Shown piece by piece: positions 1 to 7,314 of a stretch of DNA of 27,838 nt; within the stretch, counting starts at the first letter, position 1, and each line of letters starts with the position of its first letter. The position numbers and the translations under genes were made by a program. A model generated the notes under the pieces. It made no database searches, was not told the DNA's origin, and saw only the letters and a list, made by a program, of their open reading frames with translations. This DNA is from Paranoxybacillus sp035645275 (GTDB taxonomy: Bacteria > Bacillota > Bacilli > Bacillales > Anoxybacillaceae), in assembly GCA_035645275.1 (NCBI GenBank), contig DASQMX010000024.1:1-27838 (forward strand), read 5' to 3'.

Positions 1-22
1 TATAGAGGGAGGTGAAGAGTCG

Positions 23-1146
23 ATGCGCATCCATAAAGCCTACCGATTTCGTATCTATCCAAACAAACAACAAGAAATCCTCATTGCGAAGACGATCGGC
101 TGTAGCCGCTATGTGTTTAACCATTTCCTTGACAAATGGAGGAAAATGTATGAACAAACAGGAAAAGGATTGACCTAAACGATTTGTTCTTCCCATCTCA
201 CTCAACTAAAACAAGAATTAAAATGGCTCTATGAAGTCGATTCGACCGCCTTGCAAAATGCCCTTCACCATCTAGCGGAAGCGTTCACTCGTTTTTCAAC
301 AAACAAAATAATCCCCCAACATTTAAAACTAAAAAACATCCCGTTCAATCGTACACCAGTCAATGCAACATTTCGAAAAAAGGAAAACCGTCGATCGAGG
401 TCGTTGGAAATAAAATAAAATTACCCAAACTCGGTTTGGTCCGCTTTGCGAAAAGTCAGGAAGTGAAAGGGCGCATCCTCAGCGCTACCATTAGGCGCAA
501 CCGAAGTGGAAAGTATTTTGTTTCCATTCTCGTTGAAACAGAAGTACAGACGTTACCAAAAACCGGTTCAGCGGTTGGTATTGACGTTGGTGTGAAAGAC
601 TTTGCGACGCTCAGTACAGGAGAAATAGTTGGTAACCCGAAATTTTTTCGCCGATTAGAAGAAAAGTTGGCAAAAGCGCAACGGGTGTTAGCAAGACGGC
701 AAATAGGCGGCTCGAATTGGCATAAGCAACGGATCAAGGTCGCGAAGATTCATGAAAACATCGTCAATGCTCGAAACGATTTCTTGCAAAAACTCTCCAC
801 TCACATCATCAAAAACCACGATGTTGTTGTGTTGGAAGACTTGCAAGTAAGAAATATGGTGAAAAACAAAAAAATGGCAAAGTCCATTCATGAAGTGAGT
901 TGGTCAACATTTCGCAAGATGCTGGAGTATAAAGCGAAATGGTACAACAAACAAGTCGTGACGGTGGCAAAAAACTTTCCATCGAGTCAACTTTGTTCCA
1001 CATGCGGCTATCAGCATAAAGAAGTGAAAAGATTAAACTTGCGTGAATGGACTTGTCCATCTTGCGGAACGCATCATGGGCGAGATGTGAACGCAAGCAT
1101 CAATCTCCTTCGGGAAGGGCTTCGATTGTTAGGATGTTCTAACTGA
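23..1146 (+). pseudogene. tnpB: IS200/IS605-family TnpB (RNA-guided nuclease), broken
   Basis: TnpB is the omega-RNA-guided DNA nuclease of IS605-type transposons. The reading frame opens at ATG 23 behind GGAGGTG and gives a normal TnpB N-terminus (MRIHKAYRFRIYPNKQQ). A TAA at 176-178 interrupts it, and about one T is missing near 292-297, so the frame shifts before continuing to the stop at 1146. The C-terminal two thirds look healthy: RuvC-I GIDVGVKDFA, RuvC-II VVVLEDL, a CxxC...CxxC zinc ribbon (CSTCGY, CPSCGT) and RuvC-III GRDVNASINLL. A restored protein would be about 374 residues, normal for the family. No tnpA lies beside it, so this is a TnpB-only or decayed element. The family call is certain; loss of nuclease function follows from the two lesions unless one is a sequencing error. 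Confidence 0.92.
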
Positions 1147-1248
1147 ACCGCTGGGACGGCGGGGATCGCTTGGTCCATTTCCCTTCGATAGAAGGGATTA
1201 CCCAAGAATCTCCCACTTCTAAACGAAGTGAAAGTGGGAGTAGTTCAA
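1147..1248 (+). ncRNA. IS605-type right end and probable omega-RNA scaffold
   Basis: The sequence after the tnpB stop folds into several stems: CTTGG/CCAAG (1169-1173 with 1202-1206) enclosing CCCTTC/GAAGGG (1181-1186 with 1191-1196), then CTCCCACTT/AAGTGGGAG (1210-1218 with 1232-1240), ending at TTCAA (1244-1248). Known IS200/IS605 elements carry a subterminal hairpin at the right end, and the omega-RNA is made from the 3' part of tnpB plus this end, with the guide copied from the flanking DNA. By that rule the guide would begin near 1249. The structure is seen directly; the RNA role, its 5' end (probably inside tnpB) and its activity are inference. Confidence 0.6.
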
Positions 1249-1653
1249 GTGATATTGATTTGGCCCCAATTGCCTGAAACGATTCCGCGGCATTTTAATT
1301 TTAAGGGAGAGCCGGACGGATTCGGCGGCAAAGGTTACATTCTCGTACTGCCTTTTGTAGGATTAGGACTTTTCATTTTAATTACCTTGCTAAATCAAAT
1401 TCCGAATGCGTTTAACTATCCGGACAATGTGATCGAAGAGCAAAAGCAGCAGCTTTATGTTCATTGGCGGATTTGTCTAAGCTGGCTGCAAACGCAAATT
1501 ATTTATTTTTTGTTATATGGTGTCTGGCAAACGGCTCAAGTGGCTTTAGGAAAAGCGAGTGGATTAGGAATTTATGCACTTCCAATCTTCTTATTTATAG
1601 TACTTGGAACTATTATATATTTTGCGGTTCGCGGGCAAATGCTGACCAGATGA
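1249..1653 (+). pseudogene. DUF1648 membrane protein, 5'-truncated by the tnpB element
   Basis: The frame reads IWPQLPETIPRHFNFKGEPDGFGGKG, the hallmark of DUF1648 (the domain also found at the N-terminus of SdpI-type proteins), followed by about three hydrophobic segments and a stop at 1653. Family members begin with a transmembrane helix before WPQLPE; here that part is replaced by the right end of the tnpB element, so the native start is lost or lies left of the window. An open frame runs back to GTG 1228 inside the IS hairpin, but it has no ribosome site and is not a credible start. Function is unknown. The hairpin overlapping the stop codon is a likely terminator. Confidence 0.75.
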
Positions 1654-1683
1654 TTATCTTTTTAGATCATCATCTGGTTTTTG
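1645..1683 (+). terminator. Rho-independent terminator of the DUF1648 gene
   Basis: ACCAGATGAT (1645-1654) pairs with ATCATCTGGT (1669-1678), followed by a T-rich tract. The stem includes the stop codon of the truncated DUF1648 gene. The reverse strand lacks a T-run, so it should work on plus-strand transcripts only. Confidence 0.75.
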
Positions 1684-1684
1684 T

Positions 1685-2149
1685 TTAGCCGCGCTTTATA
1701 AAGAAAGGAAGCTCTGTATGCCCCATTTCGCGCACGTATACGAAAAGCTGTCCTTTATGATGAATTTCATGGTCCATCCCTAATTGAAGAAATTGAAACA
1801 CAGGGATTTTCATGCCAAATCTTTGCGTAAGGTCAAGGACGCGGTCTAATTCTTCCTCTGTAAGCGATTCGAGTAAGCTTTTTGTTTTTTCTGTGTAGGT
1901 TTCTGCCACTTTGCGCAAGTCTGTTTCGGTTTCCTCGATTTTTTCACTGAACACTGCTGAATTGCCGCTTTTTGCGACTTTCGCAAATCTATAGAATGAA
2001 AAAAGTATATGAGTAACTAAGTCTTTTACTGTCATGGATGTCGGTGTTGGTTTGTAATCATAATGTTCCTTTTCGATTTTGTTCACCAGTTCCACCGTAA
2101 CACTGCGATGGGCTAAAAAACGTTGAACAAGCTGGTTTGTGCGGTTCAT
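1685..2149 (-). CDS. DinB-family protein
   Basis: A DinB-like four-helix-bundle protein of 154 residues. The family groups metal-binding proteins of mostly unknown or thiol-transferase-related roles; the name comes from a damage-inducible B. subtilis gene and not from polymerase IV. Visible features are the conserved first His in DLVTHIL (about residue 47) and the second pair in MDHEIHHKGQL near residues 126-135, which together give the usual His triad. I choose ATG 2149 because AAGGAGGAG lies 7 bases upstream; an in-frame TTG two codons earlier sits too close to that site. It is a single-gene unit, divergent from the potassium transport genes. The substrate cannot be read from sequence. Confidence 0.85.
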   Translation of the reverse strand: MNRTNQLVQRFLAHRSVTVELVNKIEKEHYDYKPTPTSMTVKDLVTHILFSFYRFAKVAKSGNSAVFSEKIEETETDLRKVAETYTEKTKSLLESLTEEELDRVLDLTQRFGMKIPVFQFLQLGMDHEIHHKGQLFVYVREMGHTELPFFIKRG

Positions 2150-2268
2150 GGTCAAACTCCTCCTTAGAAAACTAATATTAGTTTTATCGAAGATGTTTTT
2201 CTGATTTTATACTATATTTTTTAAATGATCTAAATATACCTTTTACTTAGAAACATGGAGATGGGATT

Positions 2269-2397
2269 ATGCATTACAAAAGCTTTCATGAGCCATACTA
2301 TTTAAGACAATGGTGGAGGCATGTCTTTCTGATAATTTTGTTTCCGAACGTTTTACATAATTATATAAGACGTTTGATTGAATTGAGGGAGGGATAA
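2269..2397 (+). CDS. possible 42-residue small protein upstream of ktrB
   Basis: An ATG at 2269 has GGAG 8 bases upstream and opens a 42-codon frame ending at TAA 2397, two bases before the ktrB start. The product begins MHYKSFHEPYYLRQWWRH and has a short hydrophobic stretch (VFLIILFPNVL) and a basic tail (NYIRRLIE). Its last codons contain the ktrB ribosome site, so translation of the two would be coupled. I do not recognise a family. It could be a small membrane-associated protein, a leader peptide or a chance frame. The good ribosome site and tight spacing favour it; no homology evidence is available here. Confidence 0.45.
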   Translation: MHYKSFHEPYYLRQWWRHVFLIILFPNVLHNYIRRLIELREG

Positions 2398-2399
2398 CG

Positions 2400-3740
2400 A
2401 TGCGCTGGAATGCAAAATATTATTTTGATCCTCCGAAAGTGTTAGTGGGCGGATTTGCAGTCATTATTTTCATTGGTTCGATTCTTTTAACACTTCCGAT
2501 TGCGACAAATGACGGAAAAGGTCTCCCGTGGCTGGATGCGTTGTTTACCGTCACATCAGCTACATGTGTGACGGGGCTTGTCGTCGTTGATACAGGAACG
2601 ACGTTTACGTTGTTTGGACAATTGGTGATTTTATCGTTAATTCAAGTTGGCGGGTTAGGGTTTATGACGTTTGCGACGTTTTTTGCTTTTTTGTTAGGAA
2701 AACGCATTTCTCTAAAAGAACGGATACTGCTTCAAGAGTCGTTGAACAATTTAACCATTGAAGGAATTGTAAGACTTGTGAAACGAATTCTTATTTTTAC
2801 CGTTATTATCGAATTCATTGGAGCCGTTTTATTATCAATTCGTTTCTCTTTTGACATGCCGTTATTAAAGGCGCTTTATTTTGGACTGTTTCATGCCATT
2901 TCCAATTTTAATAACGCAGGATTTGATATAATGGGCGAATTCAGAAGTTTAACCGGATATGTAGAAGATCCGGTCGTTACGCTTGTTGTATGTGCGCTTA
3001 TTACGCTTGGAGGCATCGGTTTTATTGTGATGAATGAAGTGTATGAGTATCGAGAAACAGGACGTCTGTCTCTGCAGGCAAAAATTGTTGTTTTTACAAG
3101 CTTGTTATTAGTTGTGATTAGTACATTGGCAATATTTTTGTTGGAGCTGAATAATCCGAAAACGTTGCAGCCGCTGTCTCCACTTGGGAAGTTCCTAGGT
3201 TCGTTATTTCAGGCGGTTACTCCGCGTACAGCAGGTTCTAATACGTTAAACATTCCCGACTTAACGCAGCCTACTTTGTTTTTAATAATCGTTTTAATGT
3301 TTGTCGGGGCTTCTCCTGGTTCAACAGGGGGCGGAATTAAAACAACGACATTCGCTACGTTGTTGGGAGCGGTTTGGTCGCAAATTAAAGGAAAAGAAGA
3401 TGTGATTTTCTTTAAGCAACGCATTGTCTATGACACGATTTATAAAGCGTTGACGGTGACATTTAGCGGTTTATTCATTGTGATCACGGTGACGATGTTA
3501 TTAACGATTACAGAGCGAGGGAAAGACTTTTTAATGATTCTGTTTGAGGCGACTTCTGCGTTTGGAACGGTAGGGCTTTCGATGGGGCTGACGACGGAGC
3601 TGTCTCCTATTGGGAAAGTTATCATTATTTTAACGATGTTTGCCGGCAGGTTAGGGCCATTAACGATTGCATATGCCGTTACATTACGCAGAAAACCGGA
3701 TCCGTTCCGCTATCCGAAGGGAAAAATTATGATTGGCTGA
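2400..3740 (+). CDS. ktrB: Ktr-type potassium uptake protein, membrane subunit (TrkH/KtrB family)
   Basis: Potassium-translocating subunit of a Ktr system, 446 residues, the usual KtrB/KtrD length. KtrB-type proteins have four repeated M1-P-M2 units whose pore loops form the K+ filter; these are visible as SATCVTGLVVVD, ISNFNNAGFD, TPRTAGSNTL and SAFGTVGLSMG. The glycine-rich GASPGSTGGGIKT lies in the gating-loop region of the third unit. ATG 2400 follows GAGGGAGGG. The RCK-domain subunit follows 20 bases later, so the two form an operon. B. subtilis has two such systems, KtrAB and KtrCD; here the membrane gene comes first, unlike ktrAB, so the exact orthologue (KtrB or KtrD) is uncertain while the function is clear. 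Confidence 0.93.
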   Translation: MRWNAKYYFDPPKVLVGGFAVIIFIGSILLTLPIATNDGKGLPWLDALFTVTSATCVTGLVVVDTGTTFTLFGQLVILSLIQVGGLGFMTFATFFAFLLGKRISLKERILLQESLNNLTIEGIVRLVKRILIFTVIIEFIGAVLLSIRFSFDMPLLKALYFGLFHAISNFNNAGFDIMGEFRSLTGYVEDPVVTLVVCALITLGGIGFIVMNEVYEYRETGRLSLQAKIVVFTSLLLVVISTLAIFLLELNNPKTLQPLSPLGKFLGSLFQAVTPRTAGSNTLNIPDLTQPTLFLIIVLMFVGASPGSTGGGIKTTTFATLLGAVWSQIKGKEDVIFFKQRIVYDTIYKALTVTFSGLFIVITVTMLLTITERGKDFLMILFEATSAFGTVGLSMGLTTELSPIGKVIIILTMFAGRLGPLTIAYAVTLRRKPDPFRYPKGKIMIG

Positions 3741-3760
3741 TTGCAAGGAGGTGTCGCCAA

Positions 3761-4414
3761 ATGAAAAAGCAATATGCAGTCGTTGGTTTAGGAAGATTTG
3801 GTTCAAGTATTGCTTCTACTTTATTTGAAGCAGGTAATGAAGTATTAGGAATAGATATCAATGAGGAACGGGTGGAGCAATTTAAAGATTGTGTTACACA
3901 TGCTGTTGTTGCTGACTCTACTGAAGAAGAGGCATTAAAGTCGGTTGGCATTCGCGATTTCGACACGGTCATTGTCGCAATTGGAAATGATATTCAAGCC
4001 AGTATTTTGACGGTGCTTGTTCTCAAAGAATTGGGGATCAAGCAAGTTATCGCTAAAGCTCTCAGCAAGCGTCACGGGCAAGTTTTATATAAAGTAGGGG
4101 CGGATTGGATTGTCTTTCCCGAGCGGGATATGGGCGAGCGTGTCGCACATCATCTTATGTCGCCTAACGTCCTTGATTTCATTGAGCTTGCGAAAGATTA
4201 CAGCATCGAGGAGATTAAAGTGCCGATGAGTATGACGGGAAAAAGCCTCAAAGAGCTGGATTTACGCGCCAAATTTAACTTAAGTGTAATTGCGATTAAC
4301 AGTAGGGGGAATATTCATATTTCCCCGCCTCCCAACCAAATGATTGAGGAAGATGACGTGTTAGTGGTAATCGGGAAAAATGAGGATTTGAAAAGATTCG
4401 CGAATTTGCAATGA
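3761..4414 (+). CDS. ktrA: Ktr potassium uptake regulatory subunit (RCK domain)
   Basis: Cytoplasmic RCK protein that forms a ring on the Ktr membrane dimer and gates it in response to bound nucleotide (ATP/ADP in KtrA). The 217 residues show the Rossmann nucleotide-binding motif GLGRFG at 9-14, the acidic residue after beta-2 in GIDINEERV, and a C-terminal RCK_C/TrkA-C domain (KVPMSMTGKSLKEL to DDVLVVIGKNEDL), a site of c-di-AMP binding in several relatives. ATG 3761 follows AAGGAGGTG by about 7 bases. It is the second gene of the potassium operon. The orthologue could be KtrA or KtrC. Confidence 0.93.
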   Translation: MKKQYAVVGLGRFGSSIASTLFEAGNEVLGIDINEERVEQFKDCVTHAVVADSTEEEALKSVGIRDFDTVIVAIGNDIQASILTVLVLKELGIKQVIAKALSKRHGQVLYKVGADWIVFPERDMGERVAHHLMSPNVLDFIELAKDYSIEEIKVPMSMTGKSLKELDLRAKFNLSVIAINSRGNIHISPPPNQMIEEDDVLVVIGKNEDLKRFANLQ

Positions 4415-4468
4415 TAAGCTTATTGCGAAACCAAGGGCTGATAAAGTGTCGATTCTTCCAATCCCTTA

Positions 4469-4489
4469 ATTTGTGTAAAAGACACAAAT
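4469..4489. other. small perfect hairpin after ktrA
   Basis: ATTTGTGT (4469-4476) pairs perfectly with ACACAAAT (4482-4489) around a 5-base loop. No T-run follows on either strand, so it is not a standard terminator, though it is the only compact structure between ktrA and the REP-like element at 4541. Confidence 0.4.
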
Positions 4490-4540
4490 GAAGAAAATGA
4501 ATTCAATTTTCAGTTAGATGATTAAAAAGAAGGAAAGAAT

Positions 4541-4659
4541 GAGGCTAATCCAAAAGCAAAGTGTCAGACCCCACAACACAATATATAGGACATCACCTTG
4601 GGTAAATGAACGATGTATTGTGAAATACACGTGAGGTCAGACACTTATGGGTCAGCCCC
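4541..4659. repeat. REP-like palindromic element, copy 1
   Basis: A 119-base imperfect palindrome. Outer arms are GAGGCTAATCC (4541-4551) and GGGTCAGCCCC (4649-4659); inner arms are GTGTCAGACC (4561-4570) and GGTCAGACAC (4635-4644), which pair except for one central mismatch. The inner arms continue differently, one with CCACAACACAATATA and the other with TCACGTG, so the element has a direction. It lies between the convergent ktrA and MFS genes and could end both transcripts. Related copies are at 6380, 14954, 15073 (partial) and 16530. Confidence 0.85.
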
Positions 4660-4675
4660 ATGAATTTTGTACGAT

Positions 4676-5941
4676 TCATTCGTTACTTGTAACCGCAGGC
4701 AATAAAAAGCTTAACACTGATGCGCCAATGAGTAGAATAATCGAGTAAATAAAAGAGAGGTCATAGCTCCCTGTAACATCATAGAGAAGACCGGGGATAT
4801 ACGAACCGATGGCGGAGCCAATTTGGTGACTTAAAAAGAGCCATCCGATTACAACACCGACCGAAAGATGTTTAAAATATTCCGTTGCTAATTTAACGGT
4901 AGGAGCGACGGTTGCAAAGTCAACAATTCCAAAGGAAATCGCAAATATGAGTAATAAGTATGATTGAGATATAAAGAAGTTAAAGAATGACGTCTCATGG
5001 ACAATTATAAGTAATATTGCAATGGAGATGGCTCGCGCTCCATAAAGAAAAGCCAACATGTTTTTACAACTTAACCGGTCCGCTAAATGGCCTGATACAA
5101 TCGTTCCGAGTATATTAAATGCCGCTAATAAACTAACAGCTGTACCTGTTAGAGTGGGAGAAAAACCACATACTTGAGCGAATGGGATCAGATGAGTATC
5201 AATTAAGTCGCTCGTGGTGACTCCACATACAAAAAAAGGAAGTAACAAAAATAGAAATCGTTTTGTTTTAAACAATGTTAAAATGGATACACTTTCTTTT
5301 TGCTCGTTCTTCTTTGTTTCTAGCTTTGTATTCTCTACTTCTCCATAGGCGGTCGTTCCTTTTTCAGAAGGAAAAGTGCGGATAAAGAGAAAAATGAGCG
5401 GAAACACGATAATGGTTAGAAACGATCCTAATAGTAGAACCGTATGCTTCCAGCCAAATTGCTCAATTAAAAACAAGGAAAAAGGAACGAGAAGCAGCTG
5501 TCCTGCCGCTGTGCCCGCAGACATTAATCCAAGCGCAAAGCCGCGTTTTTCCGCAAACTAGTTTGCGATAACGACAGAACCTGCGACATTCGAAGCACCC
5601 CCGAACCCAACAGATGCTACGACACCGTACAAAACCATGAGCTGCCAGGGACTATTAACAAAAAAGGTGCAGATGGTTGTTAAACCAATTAACAAAACAC
5701 TGAAAGAAAGCACCTTTCTAACACCATATTGATCAATTAATTTTCCGATATAAGGTTGTGATAACCCAAACACGGCATAACTAATAAACGCGATGAGCGA
5801 TATGACACCACGATTTGTATGAAATTCATCTTCCCATGGAGTAATAAACGCGCCAAACGACAGTCTCACTCCTTGGGCAGAAAGCAAGGCAATAAAGGCG
5901 AGGAATAGTACGATCCACGCGTAATGAAAGCTTCGTTTCAT
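4676..5941 (-). pseudogene. MFS transporter (monocarboxylate/OFA-like) with one in-frame TAG
   Basis: A 12-helix major facilitator of about 421 residues read from ATG 5941 (GAAGGTG 7 bases upstream) to the stop at 4676. One in-frame TAG at 5558-5560 falls in the segment AN*FAEKRGFALG, where relatives have a Trp (WF-EKRG-A-G, the start of the helix 4 region). A single G-to-A change would explain it; no frameshift is present and both halves are otherwise intact. The N-terminal part shows GKLIDQYGVRKVL, the loop 2-3 MFS signature. The substrate is unknown; the closest resemblance is to transporters with the HYAWIVLF opening. It may be a recent pseudogene, a sequencing error or a readthrough case. 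A LysR remnant lies upstream in divergent orientation. Confidence 0.85.
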
Positions 5942-6046
5942 CTATAAACACCTTCTTCTCTTGTTGATTTACTCAATATTATCAATTTATTAGATTTATA
6001 AAAATAAATTTTAAAAAATGAAAAAATTTTATTTCCATTAGTGGGT

Positions 6047-6310
6047 TGTGATTCGCGAAAAGCGGTATTAAAAGGGTTTCATCAAGCGGGACTTCAGCCT
6101 AAAGTCCACCTTGAAGTGCCTTATGATTCGTTATTAAGTTATACAGCGGCTGGATATGGAATCACCTTCATTCCTTCGATTCAGGCGCAAAATATGACAC
6201 AAAAAGGGGTCGTCTTTAAAGACATCAAAAACAATCCGATTCGAAGAAAAATTTATTTACTTGCTCGATCCCAATCTATACTCGAGCTAATTGGACAGCA
6301 TATCTCATAG
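6047..6310 (+). pseudogene. LysR-family regulator, C-terminal remnant
   Basis: The frame CDSRKAVLKGFHQAGLQP, then VPYDSLLSYTAAGYGITFIPS, matches the last third of a LysR substrate-binding domain. The N-terminal helix-turn-helix and about 200 residues are absent; the upstream 50 bases are AT-rich and do not encode them in any frame. The usual stop is present at 6308-6310. LysR regulators are commonly divergent from the transporter they control, so this was probably the regulator of the damaged MFS gene next door. Both genes appear to have decayed together. Confidence 0.75.
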
Positions 6311-6379
6311 ATAAAAATATGTCGAATGTAGGGGGAAATATTTCCCCGGAAATCGACAAAACATGATAATTGTTCGTTA

Positions 6380-6486
6380 GGGATGAGCGATAAGTGTTTG
6401 ACCTCACGCGCAATCCACAATATATAGTGTTATGTCCTATATATTATGGTTGTAGGGTCTGGAATTTTGTTTTAGGGTCAGCCTCA
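6380..6486. repeat. REP-like palindromic element, copy 2 (degenerate)
   Basis: In the reverse direction to copy 1: GGGATGAGCGATAAGTGTTTGACCTCACG at the left (6380-6408 region), CCTATATATTATGGTTGTAGGGTCTGG in the middle and AGGGTCAGCCTCA at the right end. Arms and spacer align with the reverse complement of copy 1, including the TGTCCTATATATT segment, but base changes have weakened the pairing. It sits between the LysR remnant and the CotF-like gene. Confidence 0.75.
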
Positions 6487-6624
6487 ATTTTATTTAATCT
6501 GTTTTTCGAATGTGAGTTTATATGTGCTGAAGTTGAACCGGAAATATTTTTGAATATAATGGTGACCTTCTCCTTTCTTTTGGAATATAAAGTAAATGGA
6601 TGTTTACCTATAAAGGAGGAGAAA

Positions 6625-7131
6625 ATGGTGCATCATCAAACTCATACGCATCGCCATTTAGCTTGGCATGAAACATTGGAATTACATGAATTAATTGCTT
6701 TTCAAGCAAATGGATTAATGAAAATGAAAAAGGCTATCGGAAAAGTAGATTGCCCGACTCTAAAGTCCATATATGTGGCGACTATTGAAGGATTAGAGAC
6801 GAATTTGCGCGAGCTGTTGCAATTTATTCCTGCCGCTCCGATGTACGGAGAAGTCCGGGGATTAAGAGATGACCGTGCCTTTTATGCTGGCGATTTGTTA
6901 GGATTCGCCAAGACAGCGGTACGTAATTACGCAATAGCCATTACGGAAACAGCAACTCCTGTATTAAGAAAAACATTAGTCAAACAGTTAATGAAAGCAA
7001 TTGATACACATGAAAAGGTATTTAACTATATGTATGAGCGCGGTTACTATCCAGCGTATGATTTAAGCCAATTGTTAATAAATGACGTTCGTAATGCCAA
7101 TAAAGCGATTTCGATGGCGTATGAAAGATAG
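6625..7131 (+). CDS. CotF-like spore coat protein
   Basis: A 168-residue, His- and helix-rich protein starting MVHHQTHTHRHLAWHETLELHELIAFQ, with the later segment GDLLGFAKTAVRNYAIAITETATP and the C-terminal EKVFNYMYERGYYPAYDLSQLL. This pattern fits the Coat_F family (ferritin-like helical proteins such as CotF, YhcQ and the Yra coat proteins). These are found in the spore coat or germinant/coat layers, and their exact roles are mostly unknown. ATG 6625 follows AAAGGAGGAG at ideal spacing; the open frame extends further upstream to 6394, but only through the REP element, so that extension is not coding. A terminator follows directly. Mother-cell expression is expected from the family, not read from a promoter here. 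Confidence 0.8.
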   Translation: MVHHQTHTHRHLAWHETLELHELIAFQANGLMKMKKAIGKVDCPTLKSIYVATIEGLETNLRELLQFIPAAPMYGEVRGLRDDRAFYAGDLLGFAKTAVRNYAIAITETATPVLRKTLVKQLMKAIDTHEKVFNYMYERGYYPAYDLSQLLINDVRNANKAISMAYER

Positions 7132-7142
7132 AATGAGATTAA

Positions 7143-7177
7143 AGCCTCCATCGGTAAAAATGATGGAGGCTTATTTT
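7143..7177 (+). terminator. terminator of the CotF-like gene
   Basis: AGCCTCCATC (7143-7152) pairs perfectly with GATGGAGGCT (7162-7171), followed by TATTTT. Confidence 0.85.
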
Positions 7178-7207
7178 AAACAGGATTTTAATAATTTAAC
7201 AGTCCAA

Positions 7208-7251
7208 GTTTTATTGCTTTTACAACTGCGTTTTATTGCTTTTACAACTGC
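7208..7251. repeat. 22-base tandem duplication
   Basis: Two perfect adjacent copies of a 22-base unit beginning GTTTTATTGCTTTTACAAC (7208-7229 and 7230-7251), in the gap between two convergent genes. It looks like a simple slippage duplication. Confidence 0.9.
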
Positions 7252-7314
7252 GCCGACTCGATGCCATGTTTATTTTATCGCTAAGATGAAAATAAGTCAG
7301 CATTTTTTATTCTT

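Noticed and set aside
6394..6624. Open frame extending the CotF-like gene 77 codons upstream
   Set aside because: It runs through a REP-like repeat, shows no family similarity, and the strong ribosome site is at 6613-6620.
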